Below are positions 8,779-17,453 of a stretch of DNA of 64,000 nt, in pieces (position 1 is the first letter of the stretch; each line of letters opens with the position of its first letter). The DNA lies in assembly GCF_002934065.1 (NCBI RefSeq), contig NZ_CP018049.1, forward strand, positions 53,501 to 117,500, written 5' to 3'. The position numbers and the translations under genes were made by a program. The notes under the pieces were generated by a model, which saw nothing but the letters and a program-made list of their open reading frames with translations, was not told the origin of the DNA and did not search any database. This DNA is from Pseudomonas orientalis. Lineage in GTDB: Bacteria; Pseudomonadota; Gammaproteobacteria; Pseudomonadales; Pseudomonadaceae.

Positions 8779-8868
8779 GTGGGAGGGGGCTTGCCCCCGA
8801 TAGCGGTGGGTCAGCCGATATGGTTATCAGCTTGGAGACCGCCATCGGGGGCAAGCCCCCTCCCACAT
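8779..8868. repeat. REP doublet, type A, copy 2, inside the cox locus
   Basis: Same inverted pair of GTGGGAGGGGGCTTGCCCCC cores with about 40 bases between them, including an inner GTCAGC/GCTTGG partial repeat. This is the only copy placed between two co-directional genes of one functional unit. It begins 33 bases after the coxA stop and ends 15 bases before the cox11 start, so the transcript between them carries a long stable hairpin. Confidence 0.93.
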
Positions 8869-8883
8869 TAGTGTGTGTTCGTC

Positions 8884-9435
8884 ATGGCTGACTCCGTGCC
8901 GCTCAAACGCCTGGTCACACGCCTGCTCATTCTGGTGCTGGCCATGTTCGCCTTCGGCTTCGCTCTGGTGCCGATTTACGACGTGATGTGCAAGGCGTTC
9001 GGCATCAATGGCAAGACCGGCGGGCAATACGAGGGCGAGCAGATTGTCGACCCGTCGCGCCAGGTGCGGGTGCAGTTTCTATCCACCAACGCCATCGATA
9101 TGGTCTGGGACTTCCATGCCAAGGCCGACGAAGTCGTGGTCAATCCGGGCGCGGTGACCGAGATGCTGTTTGTGGCCTACAACCCCACCGACAAACCGAT
9201 GACCGCCCAGGCAGTGCCCAGCATTTCCCCGGCCGAAGCGGCGATGTACTTCCACAAGACCGAGTGCTTTTGCTTCACCCAGCAAGTGCTGCAACCGGGC
9301 GAGCGTATCGAGATGCCGGTGCGCTTTATCGTCGATCGCGCGATGCCCAAGGATGTGAAGCATTTGACCCTGGCGTACACGCTGTTCGATATCACCGCGC
9401 GCGAGCCGCCCGGAGCGGCCCGCAGCGGCGGCTAG
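8884..9435 (+). CDS. Cytochrome c oxidase assembly protein, CuB insertion (Cox11/CtaG)
   Basis: Copper chaperone of 183 residues that delivers copper to the CuB site of subunit I. It has one N-terminal membrane anchor (about residues 10-32) and a periplasmic beta domain with the conserved ECFCF motif, which holds the copper-binding cysteines, and the YDVMCKAFG motif. ATG at 8884 agrees with the usual family N terminus (MADSVPLKRLV). No purine-rich ribosome site is seen before it, because the REP doublet ends only 15 bases upstream. coxC starts 35 bases downstream. Confidence 0.94.
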   Translation: MADSVPLKRLVTRLLILVLAMFAFGFALVPIYDVMCKAFGINGKTGGQYEGEQIVDPSRQVRVQFLSTNAIDMVWDFHAKADEVVVNPGAVTEMLFVAYNPTDKPMTAQAVPSISPAEAAMYFHKTECFCFTQQVLQPGERIEMPVRFIVDRAMPKDVKHLTLAYTLFDITAREPPGAARSGG

Positions 9436-9470
9436 CTACTGTTTGCCCGCTCAATCAGGAGAGCGAATAC

Positions 9471-10358
9471 ATGTCGACTCATGATACGTACTACGTACCG
9501 GCGCAAAGCAAATGGCCGATAATTGCCACGATTGGCCTGTTGGTGACCGTGTATGGACTGGCCGTGTGGTTCAACGACCTCAAGGCGCTGCGCCCGGAAT
9601 CCCACGGCCCGTGGATCTTTTTCGTTGGCGGCCTGTTGCTGGCGTACATGCTGTTCGGCTGGTTCGGCGCAGTGATCAAGGAGAGCCGCGCCGGTTTGTA
9701 CAGTGCGCAAATGGACCGTTCGTTTCGCTGGGGCATGAGTTGGTTCATCTTTTCCGAAGTGATGTTCTTCATCGCGTTCTTCGGCGCGCTGTTTTACGTG
9801 CGCACCTGGTCGGGGCCATGGTTGGCAGGCGAGGGACCCAAGGGCATCGCGCATATGCTGTGGCCCAATTTCGAGTTCGCCTGGCCTTTGCTGAACAACC
9901 CGGACCCCAAGCTGTACCCGGCGCCCAAAGGCACCATCAGCCCGTGGGGCCTGCCGCTGGTCAACACCATCCTGCTGGTCAGCTCCAGCGTGACCATCAC
10001 CATTGCCCACCATGCCCTGCGCAAAGGACATCGCGGCGCGCTGAAGATCTGGCTGGCGCTCACCGTACTGCTGGGCCTGGCGTTTCTCGGGTTCCAGGCC
10101 GAGGAGTACATCCACGCCTATAAAGAGCTGGGCCTGACGCTGGGTTCGGGGGTGTACGGTGCGACCTTCTTCATGCTCACCGGGTTTCACGGCGCCCATG
10201 TGACCATCGGCACGATCATTCTGTTTGTGATGCTGATGCGCATCCTGAAGGGGCATTTCAATGCCGAGCACCAGTTCGGTTTCGAGGCGGCCAGTTGGTA
10301 TTGGCACTTCGTGGATGTGGTGTGGATTGGGCTGTTTTTCTTTGTGTATGTGCTGTGA
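9471..10358 (+). CDS. coxC: Cytochrome c oxidase subunit III
   Basis: Integral membrane subunit of 295 residues with seven predicted helices that stabilises the heme-copper core and its proton pathway. Diagnostic segments include the C-terminal FEAASWYWHFVDVVWIGLFFFVYV and the GFHGAHVTIG helix. The start follows AATCAGGAGAGCGAATAC; the longer in-frame extension back to 8988 overlaps cox11 and is rejected. The gene converges with a small minus-strand membrane gene, with only six bases between the two stops. Confidence 0.96.
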   Translation: MSTHDTYYVPAQSKWPIIATIGLLVTVYGLAVWFNDLKALRPESHGPWIFFVGGLLLAYMLFGWFGAVIKESRAGLYSAQMDRSFRWGMSWFIFSEVMFFIAFFGALFYVRTWSGPWLAGEGPKGIAHMLWPNFEFAWPLLNNPDPKLYPAPKGTISPWGLPLVNTILLVSSSVTITIAHHALRKGHRGALKIWLALTVLLGLAFLGFQAEEYIHAYKELGLTLGSGVYGATFFMLTGFHGAHVTIGTIILFVMLMRILKGHFNAEHQFGFEAASWYWHFVDVVWIGLFFFVYVL

Positions 10359-10364
10359 GCCGTT

Positions 10365-10568
10365 CTACCACGGCGCATGCGAGACCAACTGGCCGCTGAA
10401 AAAGCCCCAGGCGATCAGCCCCACGGTGATTGCGGCCAACACCACACGTACGGTCAGGGCAGTGACGAGGCGGTTGGAACGACCCTCGTCCTTGACCAGG
10501 AAGAACAAGCCACTGAACAGGCTCGCAACGGTCGCGATCAGCATCAGGGCAATCAGTGCTTTGAGCAT
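10365..10568 (-). CDS. Twin-transmembrane DUF2909 protein
   Basis: Small inner-membrane protein of 67 residues with two hydrophobic segments (MLKALIALMLIATVASLFSG and VRVVLAAITVGLIAWGFF) joined by a short charged loop. This matches the DUF2909 family often found among cox assembly genes. It lies antisense within the cox locus: tail-to-tail with coxC and head-to-head with SURF1, 31 bases apart. The start at 10568 is supported by GAGGAG upstream on the minus strand. A role in oxidase biogenesis is suggested only by position. Confidence 0.8.
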   Translation of the reverse strand: MLKALIALMLIATVASLFSGLFFLVKDEGRSNRLVTALTVRVVLAAITVGLIAWGFFSGQLVSHAPW

Positions 10569-10599
10569 GGTCTGGCTCCTCGCCATACGGTTAGGGGCA

Positions 10600-11364
10600 A
10601 TGAAATCCAGTATAGCCAGTGCCCGGCAGTGCTTCAGGCCCGGCATCGCACCGACGTTGGTGGTGCTGATGCTGCTGCCGTTGATGATTGGCCTGGGGTT
10701 CTGGCAGCTGTCGCGCGGTCAGGAAAAACAGCAGTTGGTCGACACCTACGCCGAGCGACGTGCCGCCGAGCCTATTGGCAGCGAGCAGCTTGAGACGAGC
10801 GCCGATCCAGCCTTTCGCCGGGTGCATCTGCGTGGCAGCTTCGATGCCGACCACAGTGTGTTGCTCGACAACCGTATGCGCGACGGCAAGGCCGGTGTCG
10901 AGTTGCTGCAACCCTTTCATGATCAGGCCAGCGGCCTTTGGGTGCTGCTCAATCGCGGCTGGCTGCCCTGGCCGGATCGCCGTACGCCACCGGCGTTCGC
11001 CACGCCGGGTCAACCGATGAATGTGGTCGCCTGGGTGTACGTCGCTCCCGGCGAAACCTTCCAGTTGCAGGTTGATCCCGCGACGGTGCAATGGCCGCGC
11101 CTGCTGACCGCGTTGCACCCCGTCGCCCTGTGGGTCGAATTGGGCCGCAATGGGTTCGCCTTTGAACTGCGCGCCGAAGCCGGCCCCGGTACGTACGACA
11201 CCCACTGGCCTGTGGTCGCCATGGGGCCGGAAAAACACCTGGGGTATGCGGTGCAGTGGTTTGCCATGTCACTGGCGCTGCTGGCGCTTTACCTCTACCT
11301 CGGATGGCACAACGCAAAGGAGAAGCACCATGGGAGCCGCCATGAATCCACTCAACGTGTCTGA
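10600..11364 (+). CDS. SURF1 family cytochrome oxidase assembly protein
   Basis: Membrane protein of 254 residues aiding heme a insertion into subunit I. It has the SURF1 layout: an N-terminal helix (TLVVLMLLPLMIGLGFWQL), a periplasmic domain containing VLLDNRMRDGKAG and the family motif LLNRGWLP, and a C-terminal helix (YAVQWFAMSLALLALYLYLGW). The ATG at 10600 follows TTAGGGGCA. The longer frame back to 10261 runs through coxC and the antisense gene and is not used. It overlaps the next gene by 35 bases, so the two are translationally linked. Confidence 0.92.
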   Translation: MKSSIASARQCFRPGIAPTLVVLMLLPLMIGLGFWQLSRGQEKQQLVDTYAERRAAEPIGSEQLETSADPAFRRVHLRGSFDADHSVLLDNRMRDGKAGVELLQPFHDQASGLWVLLNRGWLPWPDRRTPPAFATPGQPMNVVAWVYVAPGETFQLQVDPATVQWPRLLTALHPVALWVELGRNGFAFELRAEAGPGTYDTHWPVVAMGPEKHLGYAVQWFAMSLALLALYLYLGWHNAKEKHHGSRHESTQRV

Positions 11365-11914
11365 AGCGCCGGACCGGCGTAAGGGCCGCTGGCAGTTGAT
11401 CCTGATCCTGCTGATGGTGGTGGGCCCGATGGTGCTGGCGACCTTTATGTACAAGCTGCAATTCTGGGTGCCGGACAGCCGCAGTTATCACGGTGAACTG
11501 ATCGGTAACGGTCAGACCCGCGCAGACATAGGCGTGCAGGCCGCTGAGGATCGCTGGCAGTTGCTGGTCACCGCGCCCGCTCTCTGCGCCGCCGATTGCC
11601 AGCAACTTGTGTACCTGGCGCGCCAGCTGCAGATCGGCCTGGGTCGCGATGCGTCCCGCGCCAGCCACGCACTGGCCAGTGCGCAACCGGTCGGCACCGA
11701 CTACGACACCCGGCTCAAGGCCGAATACCCGCAATTGCAGCGCTATTCACTGGACCTGTCGACCTTCAACCGCAACGCCGCCGCGCCTGGCGATGCGCAA
11801 CTGTGGATCGTCGACCCCCACGGCAACCTGGTGCTGCGCTACGACGCCAAGGTCAACGGCAAGGACTTGCTCAACGACCTGCGCCTGCTGTTGAAACTGT
11901 CGAACATCGGATAA
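11330..11914 (+). CDS. Membrane-anchored protein with a Cys pair, cox assembly locus (PA0111-like)
   Basis: Protein of 194 residues: a cytoplasmic N terminus, one transmembrane helix (about residues 22-42), then a periplasmic domain. The segment ALCAADCQQLVYLARQLQ carries a CX3C pair, and WIVDPHGNLVLRYD resembles the C-terminal strand of thioredoxin-fold Sco proteins. I therefore suspect a degenerate Sco/thioredoxin-like domain, but the exact function is unknown. ATG at 11330 follows AAAGGAGAAGCACC; a second ATG four codons on is possible. It overlaps SURF1 and is followed ten bases later by heme A synthase. Confidence 0.8.
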   Translation: MGAAMNPLNVSEAPDRRKGRWQLILILLMVVGPMVLATFMYKLQFWVPDSRSYHGELIGNGQTRADIGVQAAEDRWQLLVTAPALCAADCQQLVYLARQLQIGLGRDASRASHALASAQPVGTDYDTRLKAEYPQLQRYSLDLSTFNRNAAAPGDAQLWIVDPHGNLVLRYDAKVNGKDLLNDLRLLLKLSNIG

Positions 11915-11924
11915 GGGCATCGTC

Positions 11925-13004
11925 ATGGCCAAGCCTGGATTTCGCCTCGCGCTGTTTGCCACCCTGCTCGCGCTGATTGTCGTGTTGCTCGGTGCCTATA
12001 CCCGCCTGACCCATGCCGGCCTCGGTTGCCCGGACTGGCCGGGGTGCTATGGCTTTATCGGCGTGCCGCAAAGCGCAGCCCAACTGGCCCATGCCGAACT
12101 GCACTTTCCTGATACGCCAGTGGAGGCCGACAAGGGCTGGGCCGAGATGACCCATCGCTACTTTGCCGGCACCCTCGCCATCCTCATCGCGCTGCTGGCG
12201 GCGCGGGCCTGGAGCCACCGGCGTGACCCGGGCCAGCCGGTGAAATTGCCGCTGTTCGTATTGGTAGTGGTGTGCGCCCAGGCGGCGTTTGGCATGTGGA
12301 CGGTGACGCTGAAGCTGTGGCCGCAGGTGGTGACGGGCCACTTGCTGGGCGGCTTTGCCACCTTGAGCCTGCTGTTCCTGCTGAGCCTGCGTCTGTCCGG
12401 CGTGCTGCCCGCATTGATCGTACCCAGGCGCCTGCAATATTGGGCAACCGCGGGGCTGGTGCTGGTGATCGGGCAGATTGCGTTGGGCGGTTGGGTCAGC
12501 GCCAACTACGCGGCGGTGGCCTGTGTCGATTTGCCGACGTGTCACGGCCAATGGTGGCCGGCGGCGGACTTCGCCAATGGCTTTCACCTGACCCAGCATA
12601 TCGGCCCCAATTACCTGGGCGGTCAGTTGGACAGCGATGCGCGCACCGCTATTCATCTCACCCATCGCGTGGGTGCGGTGCTGGTCACGCTGGTGCTGCT
12701 GGGCCTGGCCTGGCAGTTGCGCGCGGTGGGCATGACGCGCCTGGCGGGCCTGCTGTTGATCGCCCTGGCGGCGCAAATCAGCCTGGGCCTGAGCAATGTG
12801 GCGTTCGGCTTGCCGCTGCCGGTGGCGGTGGCGCACAACGCCGGGGGCGCAGCGCTCTTGCTGACCCTGGTGCTGGTCAATTATCACGCGCGCACCAGCC
12901 TGGTTCGAGTGCGCCACCCACGTCTGATCGCCTGGCGCTTTAGTCCGCGCAAACAGGCGTCGGGCCTGATAACCCTTAAAGGAGAGATGCCATGGCGTCC
13001 TTGA
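11925..13004 (+). CDS. Heme A synthase (Cox15/CtaA)
   Basis: Eight-helix inner-membrane enzyme of 359 residues that oxidises the C8 methyl of heme O to give heme A for cytochrome aa3. Family signatures include [21 protein letters not shown] near the N terminus, histidines in EMTHRYFAG and LTHRVGAV, and the second-half cysteine segment [12 protein letters not shown]. It partners the downstream farnesyltransferase, whose start it overlaps by 13 bases. The presence of both enzymes confirms that this oxidase uses heme A. Confidence 0.95.
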   Translation: MAKPGFRLALFATLLALIVVLLGAYTRLTHAGLGCPDWPGCYGFIGVPQSAAQLAHAELHFPDTPVEADKGWAEMTHRYFAGTLAILIALLAARAWSHRRDPGQPVKLPLFVLVVVCAQAAFGMWTVTLKLWPQVVTGHLLGGFATLSLLFLLSLRLSGVLPALIVPRRLQYWATAGLVLVIGQIALGGWVSANYAAVACVDLPTCHGQWWPAADFANGFHLTQHIGPNYLGGQLDSDARTAIHLTHRVGAVLVTLVLLGLAWQLRAVGMTRLAGLLLIALAAQISLGLSNVAFGLPLPVAVAHNAGGAALLLTLVLVNYHARTSLVRVRHPRLIAWRFSPRKQASGLITLKGEMPWRP

Positions 13005-13891
13005 CCGGCGCGCGTCACGGCCAGGCGGTCTGGCGTGACTATCTGGAGCTGACCAAGCCGAAAGTGGTGGTGCTGATGCTGATCACCTCGCTGGTGGGCA
13101 TGTTCCTCGCCACCCGCGCCGGGGTGCCGTGGACGGTGCTGGTGTTCGGCAACCTGGGCATTGCCCTGTGTGCGGGCGCGGCGGCGGCGGTCAACCATGT
13201 GGTGGATCGGCGCATTGATGCGCTGATGGCGCGCACTCACAAACGGCCACTGGCCGAGGGGCGGGTCTCGGCCGTTGCGGCGCTGGTGTTTGCGTTGGTG
13301 CTGGCGGTGACGGGCCAGGCGCTGTTACTGGCGTTCACCAACCCTCTGGCGGCCTGGCTGACCCTGGCGTCGTTGCTGGGCTACGCGGTGATCTACACCG
13401 GGTTTCTCAAGCGTGCAACGCCGCAGAACATCGTCATCGGCGGCCTGGCCGGTGCCGCGCCGCCGTTGTTGGGCTGGGTCGCCGTGACCGGGCATGTCAG
13501 CGCCGAGCCGCTGCTGCTGGTGCTGATCATCTTCGCCTGGACGCCGCCGCACTTCTGGGCGCTGGCCATCCATCGCAAGGAGGAGTACGCCAAGGCCGAT
13601 ATTCCGATGCTGCCGGTCACCCACGGCGAGCACTACACCAAGGTGCATATCCTGCTCTACACCTTCGCCCTGCTGGCGGTGAGCCTGATGCCCTATGTCA
13701 TCCATATGAGCGGGTTGTTGTACCTGGCCTGTGCGACGGTATTGGGCGGGCGCTTTCTGCAATGGGCCTGGGTGCTGTACCGTGGCAGCCAGCCGCACGC
13801 GGCGGTCAACACCTTCAAGTACTCTATCTGGTACCTGCTGTTGCTGTTTATCGCCCTGCTCGTAGACCACTACCTACTGTTGAACCTATGA
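12992..13891 (+). CDS. cyoE: Protoheme IX farnesyltransferase (heme O synthase)
   Basis: UbiA-type prenyltransferase of 299 residues with about nine helices that converts heme B to heme O. The aspartate-rich site is the [20 protein letters not shown] segment (about residues 66-85), typical of CyoE/CtaB. Translation starts after AAAGGAGAGATGCC. The gene overlaps cox15 upstream, and its stop codon overlaps the start of the Sco gene in an ATGA, so all three are probably translated together. As it sits in the cox cluster it could equally be called ctaB. Confidence 0.95.
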   Translation: MASLTGARHGQAVWRDYLELTKPKVVVLMLITSLVGMFLATRAGVPWTVLVFGNLGIALCAGAAAAVNHVVDRRIDALMARTHKRPLAEGRVSAVAALVFALVLAVTGQALLLAFTNPLAAWLTLASLLGYAVIYTGFLKRATPQNIVIGGLAGAAPPLLGWVAVTGHVSAEPLLLVLIIFAWTPPHFWALAIHRKEEYAKADIPMLPVTHGEHYTKVHILLYTFALLAVSLMPYVIHMSGLLYLACATVLGGRFLQWAWVLYRGSQPHAAVNTFKYSIWYLLLLFIALLVDHYLLLNL

Positions 13892-14523
13892 CTCGAACTC
13901 AAAAAACTGTCTTCATTCTGGTGGCCCTGGTGGCATTGATCATGGGCCTGACCGTCAACAAGGTGCTCTCGGGCAAAGGCCAGGGCGACCCGACCGCGCT
14001 GATCGACGCCGGCATTATCCTGCTGCCGCAAAGCCGCCAGCTGCCTGCGGTGAGCATGACCAACCAGGACGGCCAGCCGGTGCTGGTCAATGAGCTCAAA
14101 GGCAAGTGGAGCCTGCTGTTCTTCGGCTACACCTTCTGCCCGGACATCTGCCCCACCACCCTCGCCCAACTGCGCCAGATCAAGAGCGAACTGCCCACAG
14201 AGGCGGTGGACAAGTTGCAAGTGATCCTGGTCAGCGTCGACCCGAACCGTGACACCCCAACCCAGCTCAAGCAGTACCTGGGCTACTTCGACCCGCAATT
14301 CCAGGGGTTGACCGGCACCAATGTGCAGGAGGTGCAGAAGGTCTCGAATGCCGTGAGCATTCCCTTCATTCCTGCGGACACCAGCAAGCCGAACTACACC
14401 GTCGACCACAGCGGCAACCTGGCGCTGATCGGCCCGGATGGCACCCAGCGCGGATTCATCCGTGCGCCGTTGAACAACCAGAAGCTGGTGGCGCAGCTGC
14501 CGGTGCTGCTTCAGCGTAAATAG
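13888..14523 (+). CDS. Sco1/SenC copper chaperone for cytochrome oxidase
   Basis: Thioredoxin-fold protein of 211 residues anchored by one N-terminal helix and acting in the periplasm to metallate the CuA site of CoxB. The copper ligands are present: C84 and C88 in [10 protein letters not shown], and H174 in [10 protein letters not shown]. The short start ATG overlaps the cyoE stop; the longer frame from 13762 lies inside cyoE. It is the last gene of the cox maturation run, and a REP doublet follows 17 bases after the stop. Confidence 0.94.
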   Translation: MTRTQKTVFILVALVALIMGLTVNKVLSGKGQGDPTALIDAGIILLPQSRQLPAVSMTNQDGQPVLVNELKGKWSLLFFGYTFCPDICPTTLAQLRQIKSELPTEAVDKLQVILVSVDPNRDTPTQLKQYLGYFDPQFQGLTGTNVQEVQKVSNAVSIPFIPADTSKPNYTVDHSGNLALIGPDGTQRGFIRAPLNNQKLVAQLPVLLQRK

Positions 14524-14540
14524 CTCACGCCACAAAACAA

Positions 14541-14633
14541 ATGTGGGAGGGGGCTTGCCCCCGATAGCAGGGTGTCAGTCGATGAAGATGTTGACTGACC
14601 CACTGCTATCGGGGGCAAGCCCCCTCCCACATT
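14541..14633. repeat. REP doublet, type A, copy 3
   Basis: Nearly perfect palindrome with arms of about 42 bases: the REP cores plus an inner ATAGCAGGGTGTCAGTC paired with GACTGACCCACTGCTAT (two or three mismatches) around a loop of about nine bases. It lies between the convergent Sco and metQ genes and could act as a two-way transcription barrier. Confidence 0.93.
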
Positions 14634-14684
14634 TTGATCTCCAGTGTGTTGGAGATCGTTCCTACGCTCTGCGTCCGCTTTGAA

Positions 14685-15455
14685 TCAGAACGCCGGCTTG
14701 ATCGCGCCTTTGTACTTCTCTTCGATAAATTGCTTCACTTCAGGCGTGTGCAGGGCGGCAACCAGCTTCTTCACGGCGTCCGAATCCTTGTTGTCTTCGC
14801 GGGTCACCAGGATGTTGACGTAAGGCGAGTCGCTGCCTTCGATCACCAGGGCGTCCTTGGACGGGTCCAGCTTGGCTTCCAGCGCGTAGTTGGTGTTGAT
14901 CAGCGCCAAGTCGACCTGGGTCAGTACGCGCGGCAGGGTGGCGGCTTCCAGTTCGCGGAATTTCAGGTTCTTGGTGTTACCGGTGATGTCCTTGATGGTC
15001 GACAGGATGTTGGTCGGGTCCTTCAGGGTGATCAGGCCGTTGTTGGCCAGCAGCAACAGGGCACGGCCGCCGTTGGTGGCGTCGTTCGGGATCACCACGT
15101 TGGCGCCGTCCGGCAGGTCGGCGAGCTTCTTGTATTTGCTCGAGTACGCGCCCAGCGGTTCCAGGTGCACGCCGCCGACGCTCACCAGGTGAGTGCCCTT
15201 GGCCTTGTTGAATTCATCCAGGTAAGGCTGGTGCTGGAAGAAGTTGGCGTCCAGGCGCTTTTCAGCCACCTGTACGTTCGGCTGCACATAATCGGTGAAG
15301 ACTTTGACCTGCAGGTCTACGCCTTCTTTGGCCAGCGCAGGTTTCACGAATTCGAGGATTTCCGCGTGCGGCACCGGCGATGCGGCGACCGTGATGGTCT
15401 CGGCATGGGCGGAAAACGCGGCAACGGCGGCGAAAGCAACCAGTAGTTTTTTCAT
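14685..15455 (-). CDS. metQ: Methionine ABC transporter substrate-binding protein (MetQ/NlpA family)
   Basis: Periplasmic binding protein of 256 residues for D/L-methionine. It has a signal peptide (MKKLLVAFAAVAAFSAHA) followed at once by the family start ETITVAASPVPHAEIL, and contains VIPNDATNGGRALLLL, typical of NlpA/MetQ. There is no lipobox cysteine, so it is probably a soluble periplasmic protein rather than a lipoprotein. The start at 15455 follows AAGGAGCTTGCTGG on the minus strand. It is third in metN-metI-metQ. Confidence 0.93.
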   Translation of the reverse strand: MKKLLVAFAAVAAFSAHAETITVAASPVPHAEILEFVKPALAKEGVDLQVKVFTDYVQPNVQVAEKRLDANFFQHQPYLDEFNKAKGTHLVSVGGVHLEPLGAYSSKYKKLADLPDGANVVIPNDATNGGRALLLLANNGLITLKDPTNILSTIKDITGNTKNLKFRELEAATLPRVLTQVDLALINTNYALEAKLDPSKDALVIEGSDSPYVNILVTREDNKDSDAVKKLVAALHTPEVKQFIEEKYKGAIKPAF

Positions 15456-15506
15456 CCAGCAAGCTCCTTGTTCGGGCATCTGCCGGCACAAGGCCGGCCA
15501 TGGCCG

Positions 15507-16181
15507 TTATTTTCGAGAAAAGTGCACCACCAGCCTGTCGCCGACGGTTTGCAGAATTTGCACCAGGATCAACAGCATTACCACGGTGACCACCATTACA
15601 TCGGTCTGGAAGCGCTGGTAACCGAAGCGGATCGCCAGGTCGCCCAGGCCACCGGCACCGACTACCCCGGCCATCGCCGTGTAGGACACCAGTGTAATCG
15701 CCGTCACCGTAATCGCTGCGAAGATGCCGGGGCGGGCTTCGGGCAGCAGGGCGTTGGTGATGATCTGACGCGTCGTTGCGCCCATCGACTGAGTGGCCTC
15801 GATGATGCCGCGGTCGACTTCACGCAAGGCGGTTTCCACCAGGCGGGCAAAGAACGGTGTGGCGCCCACGACCAGCGGCGGAATCGCACCTGCCACACCC
15901 AGCGATGTCCCGGTGATCAACACCGTAAACGGAATCATGACGATCAGCAGGATAATGAACGGCAGCGAGCGCAGGATGTTCACGACCAGCGACAGCAGCG
16001 CATATAGGCCCTTCTGCTCGAACAGTTGGCGCGGGCTCGTCAGAAACAGCAGTACGCCCAACGGCAGGCCGAGCACGACCGTGAAGAACAGCGAACCGAA
16101 CAGCATGATCATGGTATCGCCAGTGGCGAGCCAGATTTCGGACCAGTCGATGTTGGCAAAGAAACTCAGGAAAACGTCCAT
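15507..16181 (-). CDS. metI: Methionine ABC transporter permease
   Basis: Inner-membrane permease of 224 residues with five to six helices. The EAA-type loop that contacts the ATPase is seen in EATQSMGATTRQIITNALLPEARPG (about residues 128-152). It forms the channel of the MetNIQ importer. Its start overlaps the metN stop by one base, showing tight operon structure. Confidence 0.94.
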   Translation of the reverse strand: MDVFLSFFANIDWSEIWLATGDTMIMLFGSLFFTVVLGLPLGVLLFLTSPRQLFEQKGLYALLSLVVNILRSLPFIILLIVMIPFTVLITGTSLGVAGAIPPLVVGATPFFARLVETALREVDRGIIEATQSMGATTRQIITNALLPEARPGIFAAITVTAITLVSYTAMAGVVGAGGLGDLAIRFGYQRFQTDVMVVTVVMLLILVQILQTVGDRLVVHFSRK

Positions 16182-17188
16182 TAGCGCAGCACCTCCATAT
16201 GAACGTCGGCGGCGGTGAAGCGCGCAAACGCGGCGTCCATGTCACCGCCGGTGACGGCGAGGGTCAATTGCCCGTAGGGAATGTCTTTGATGCGGTCGAT
16301 ACGACCGGCGAGGATGCTGTAGTCCACCCCCGTTTCCCGGGCGACGGTACCCAGCAATGGCGCGTAGGTCGCGTCCCCCTGGAAGGTCAGGCGCACGATA
16401 CGGCCCGGCACGTGGGCGAAGTCGTCGCGTTGCTCGCCTTCGTCGACCTGTTCGGCTTCCTGGACGAAGCGCTTGGTGGTCGGATGCTTGGGATGCAGGA
16501 ACACGTCGGCCACCGAGCCTTGCTCGACGATCACGCCGGCGTCCATCACGGCCACCTGGTCGCAGACGCGGCGAATCACATCCATTTCATGGGTGATCAA
16601 CACGATGGTCAGCTTGAGTTCGCGGTTGATCTCGGCGAGCAGTTGCAGGACCGAGGCGGTGGTCTGCGGGTCGAGGGCGCTGGTGGCCTCGTCGCACAGC
16701 AGGATCTTGGGTTTGGTGGCCAGGGCGCGGGCGATGCCGACGCGCTGTTTCTGGCCGCCGGACAATTGCGCCGGGTATTTCCTGGCGTGGTCCGACAGAC
16801 CGACGCGGGCGAGCAGTTCAGCCACACGCAGGTCGATGTCCTTGCGCGACAATTCGCCGGCCAATGTCAGCGGCAGCGCCACGTTGTCTGCAACGGTCTT
16901 GGACGCCAGCAGGTTGAAGTGCTGGAAGATCATCCCGACCTGCTGGCGGAAACGGCGCAGGCCGTTGGCATCCAGCGCGGTGACTTCTTCACCGTCAACC
17001 GTGATCTTCCCGCCACTGGGTTCTTCGAGGCGGTTAATCAGGCGCAGCAGGGTACTTTTTCCCGCACCCGAGTGGCCAATCAGGCCAAACACCTGGCCGT
17101 TTTCGACGCGCAGGCTGGTGGGGTGCAGGGCGGGAATATCCTTACCGGCGACGCGGTAGGTTTTATGGACGTTTTGAAACTCGATCAC
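16181..17188 (-). CDS. metN: Methionine ABC transporter ATP-binding protein
   Basis: ATPase of 335 residues. It contains Walker A (GHSGAGKST), signature [15 protein letters not shown], Walker [14 protein letters not shown] and the H-loop ITHEMD. A C-terminal NIL domain (about residues 255-335), which gives feedback inhibition by methionine in the family, is also present. It is the first gene of metNIQ; the promoter is in the 265 bases shared with katE. I saw no SAM riboswitch upstream. Confidence 0.94.
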   Translation of the reverse strand: MIEFQNVHKTYRVAGKDIPALHPTSLRVENGQVFGLIGHSGAGKSTLLRLINRLEEPSGGKITVDGEEVTALDANGLRRFRQQVGMIFQHFNLLASKTVADNVALPLTLAGELSRKDIDLRVAELLARVGLSDHARKYPAQLSGGQKQRVGIARALATKPKILLCDEATSALDPQTTASVLQLLAEINRELKLTIVLITHEMDVIRRVCDQVAVMDAGVIVEQGSVADVFLHPKHPTTKRFVQEAEQVDEGEQRDDFAHVPGRIVRLTFQGDATYAPLLGTVARETGVDYSILAGRIDRIKDIPYGQLTLAVTGGDMDAAFARFTAADVHMEVLR

Positions 17189-17353
17189 GTAGCGAACCTT
17201 GTGGGGCGCATGGAAAAGGGATCAGCGGTTAGCCGGGCGCGCATTTTAGCCTGTCCGTATAGCGTTTCTTAGCATTTATTTCGCATCCATCCAGCGATTT
17301 GGCAATAACGAGACCAAAGGTCATAAAAAAGGAACGGCTCAAAACCCTGTCAG

Positions 17354-17364
17354 TCACTACTTAA
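17354..17364 (+). promoter_or_regulatory. Candidate sigmaS -10 region of katE
   Basis: TCACTACTTAA matches 9 of 11 positions of the extended RpoS -10 consensus KCTAYACTTAA. It would give a leader of about 80 bases before katE. HPII-type catalases are commonly RpoS-dependent, which supports the idea. The -35 side is not distinctive. The rest of the metN-katE gap (17189-17453) shows no further gene. Confidence 0.4.
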
Positions 17365-17453
17365 GCAATTCGATCTCCCGGGTGCCGTGTCCGGGGTTTC
17401 GCTCAAATGAGCCGGGGACCGCTCTGGCCACTTTGACTAAGGAGTTTTGACTG

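Noticed and set aside
17189..17453. SAM or methionine riboswitch ahead of metN
   Set aside because: No SAM-I or SAM-II core sequence or fold is apparent; the region looks like two divergent promoters.
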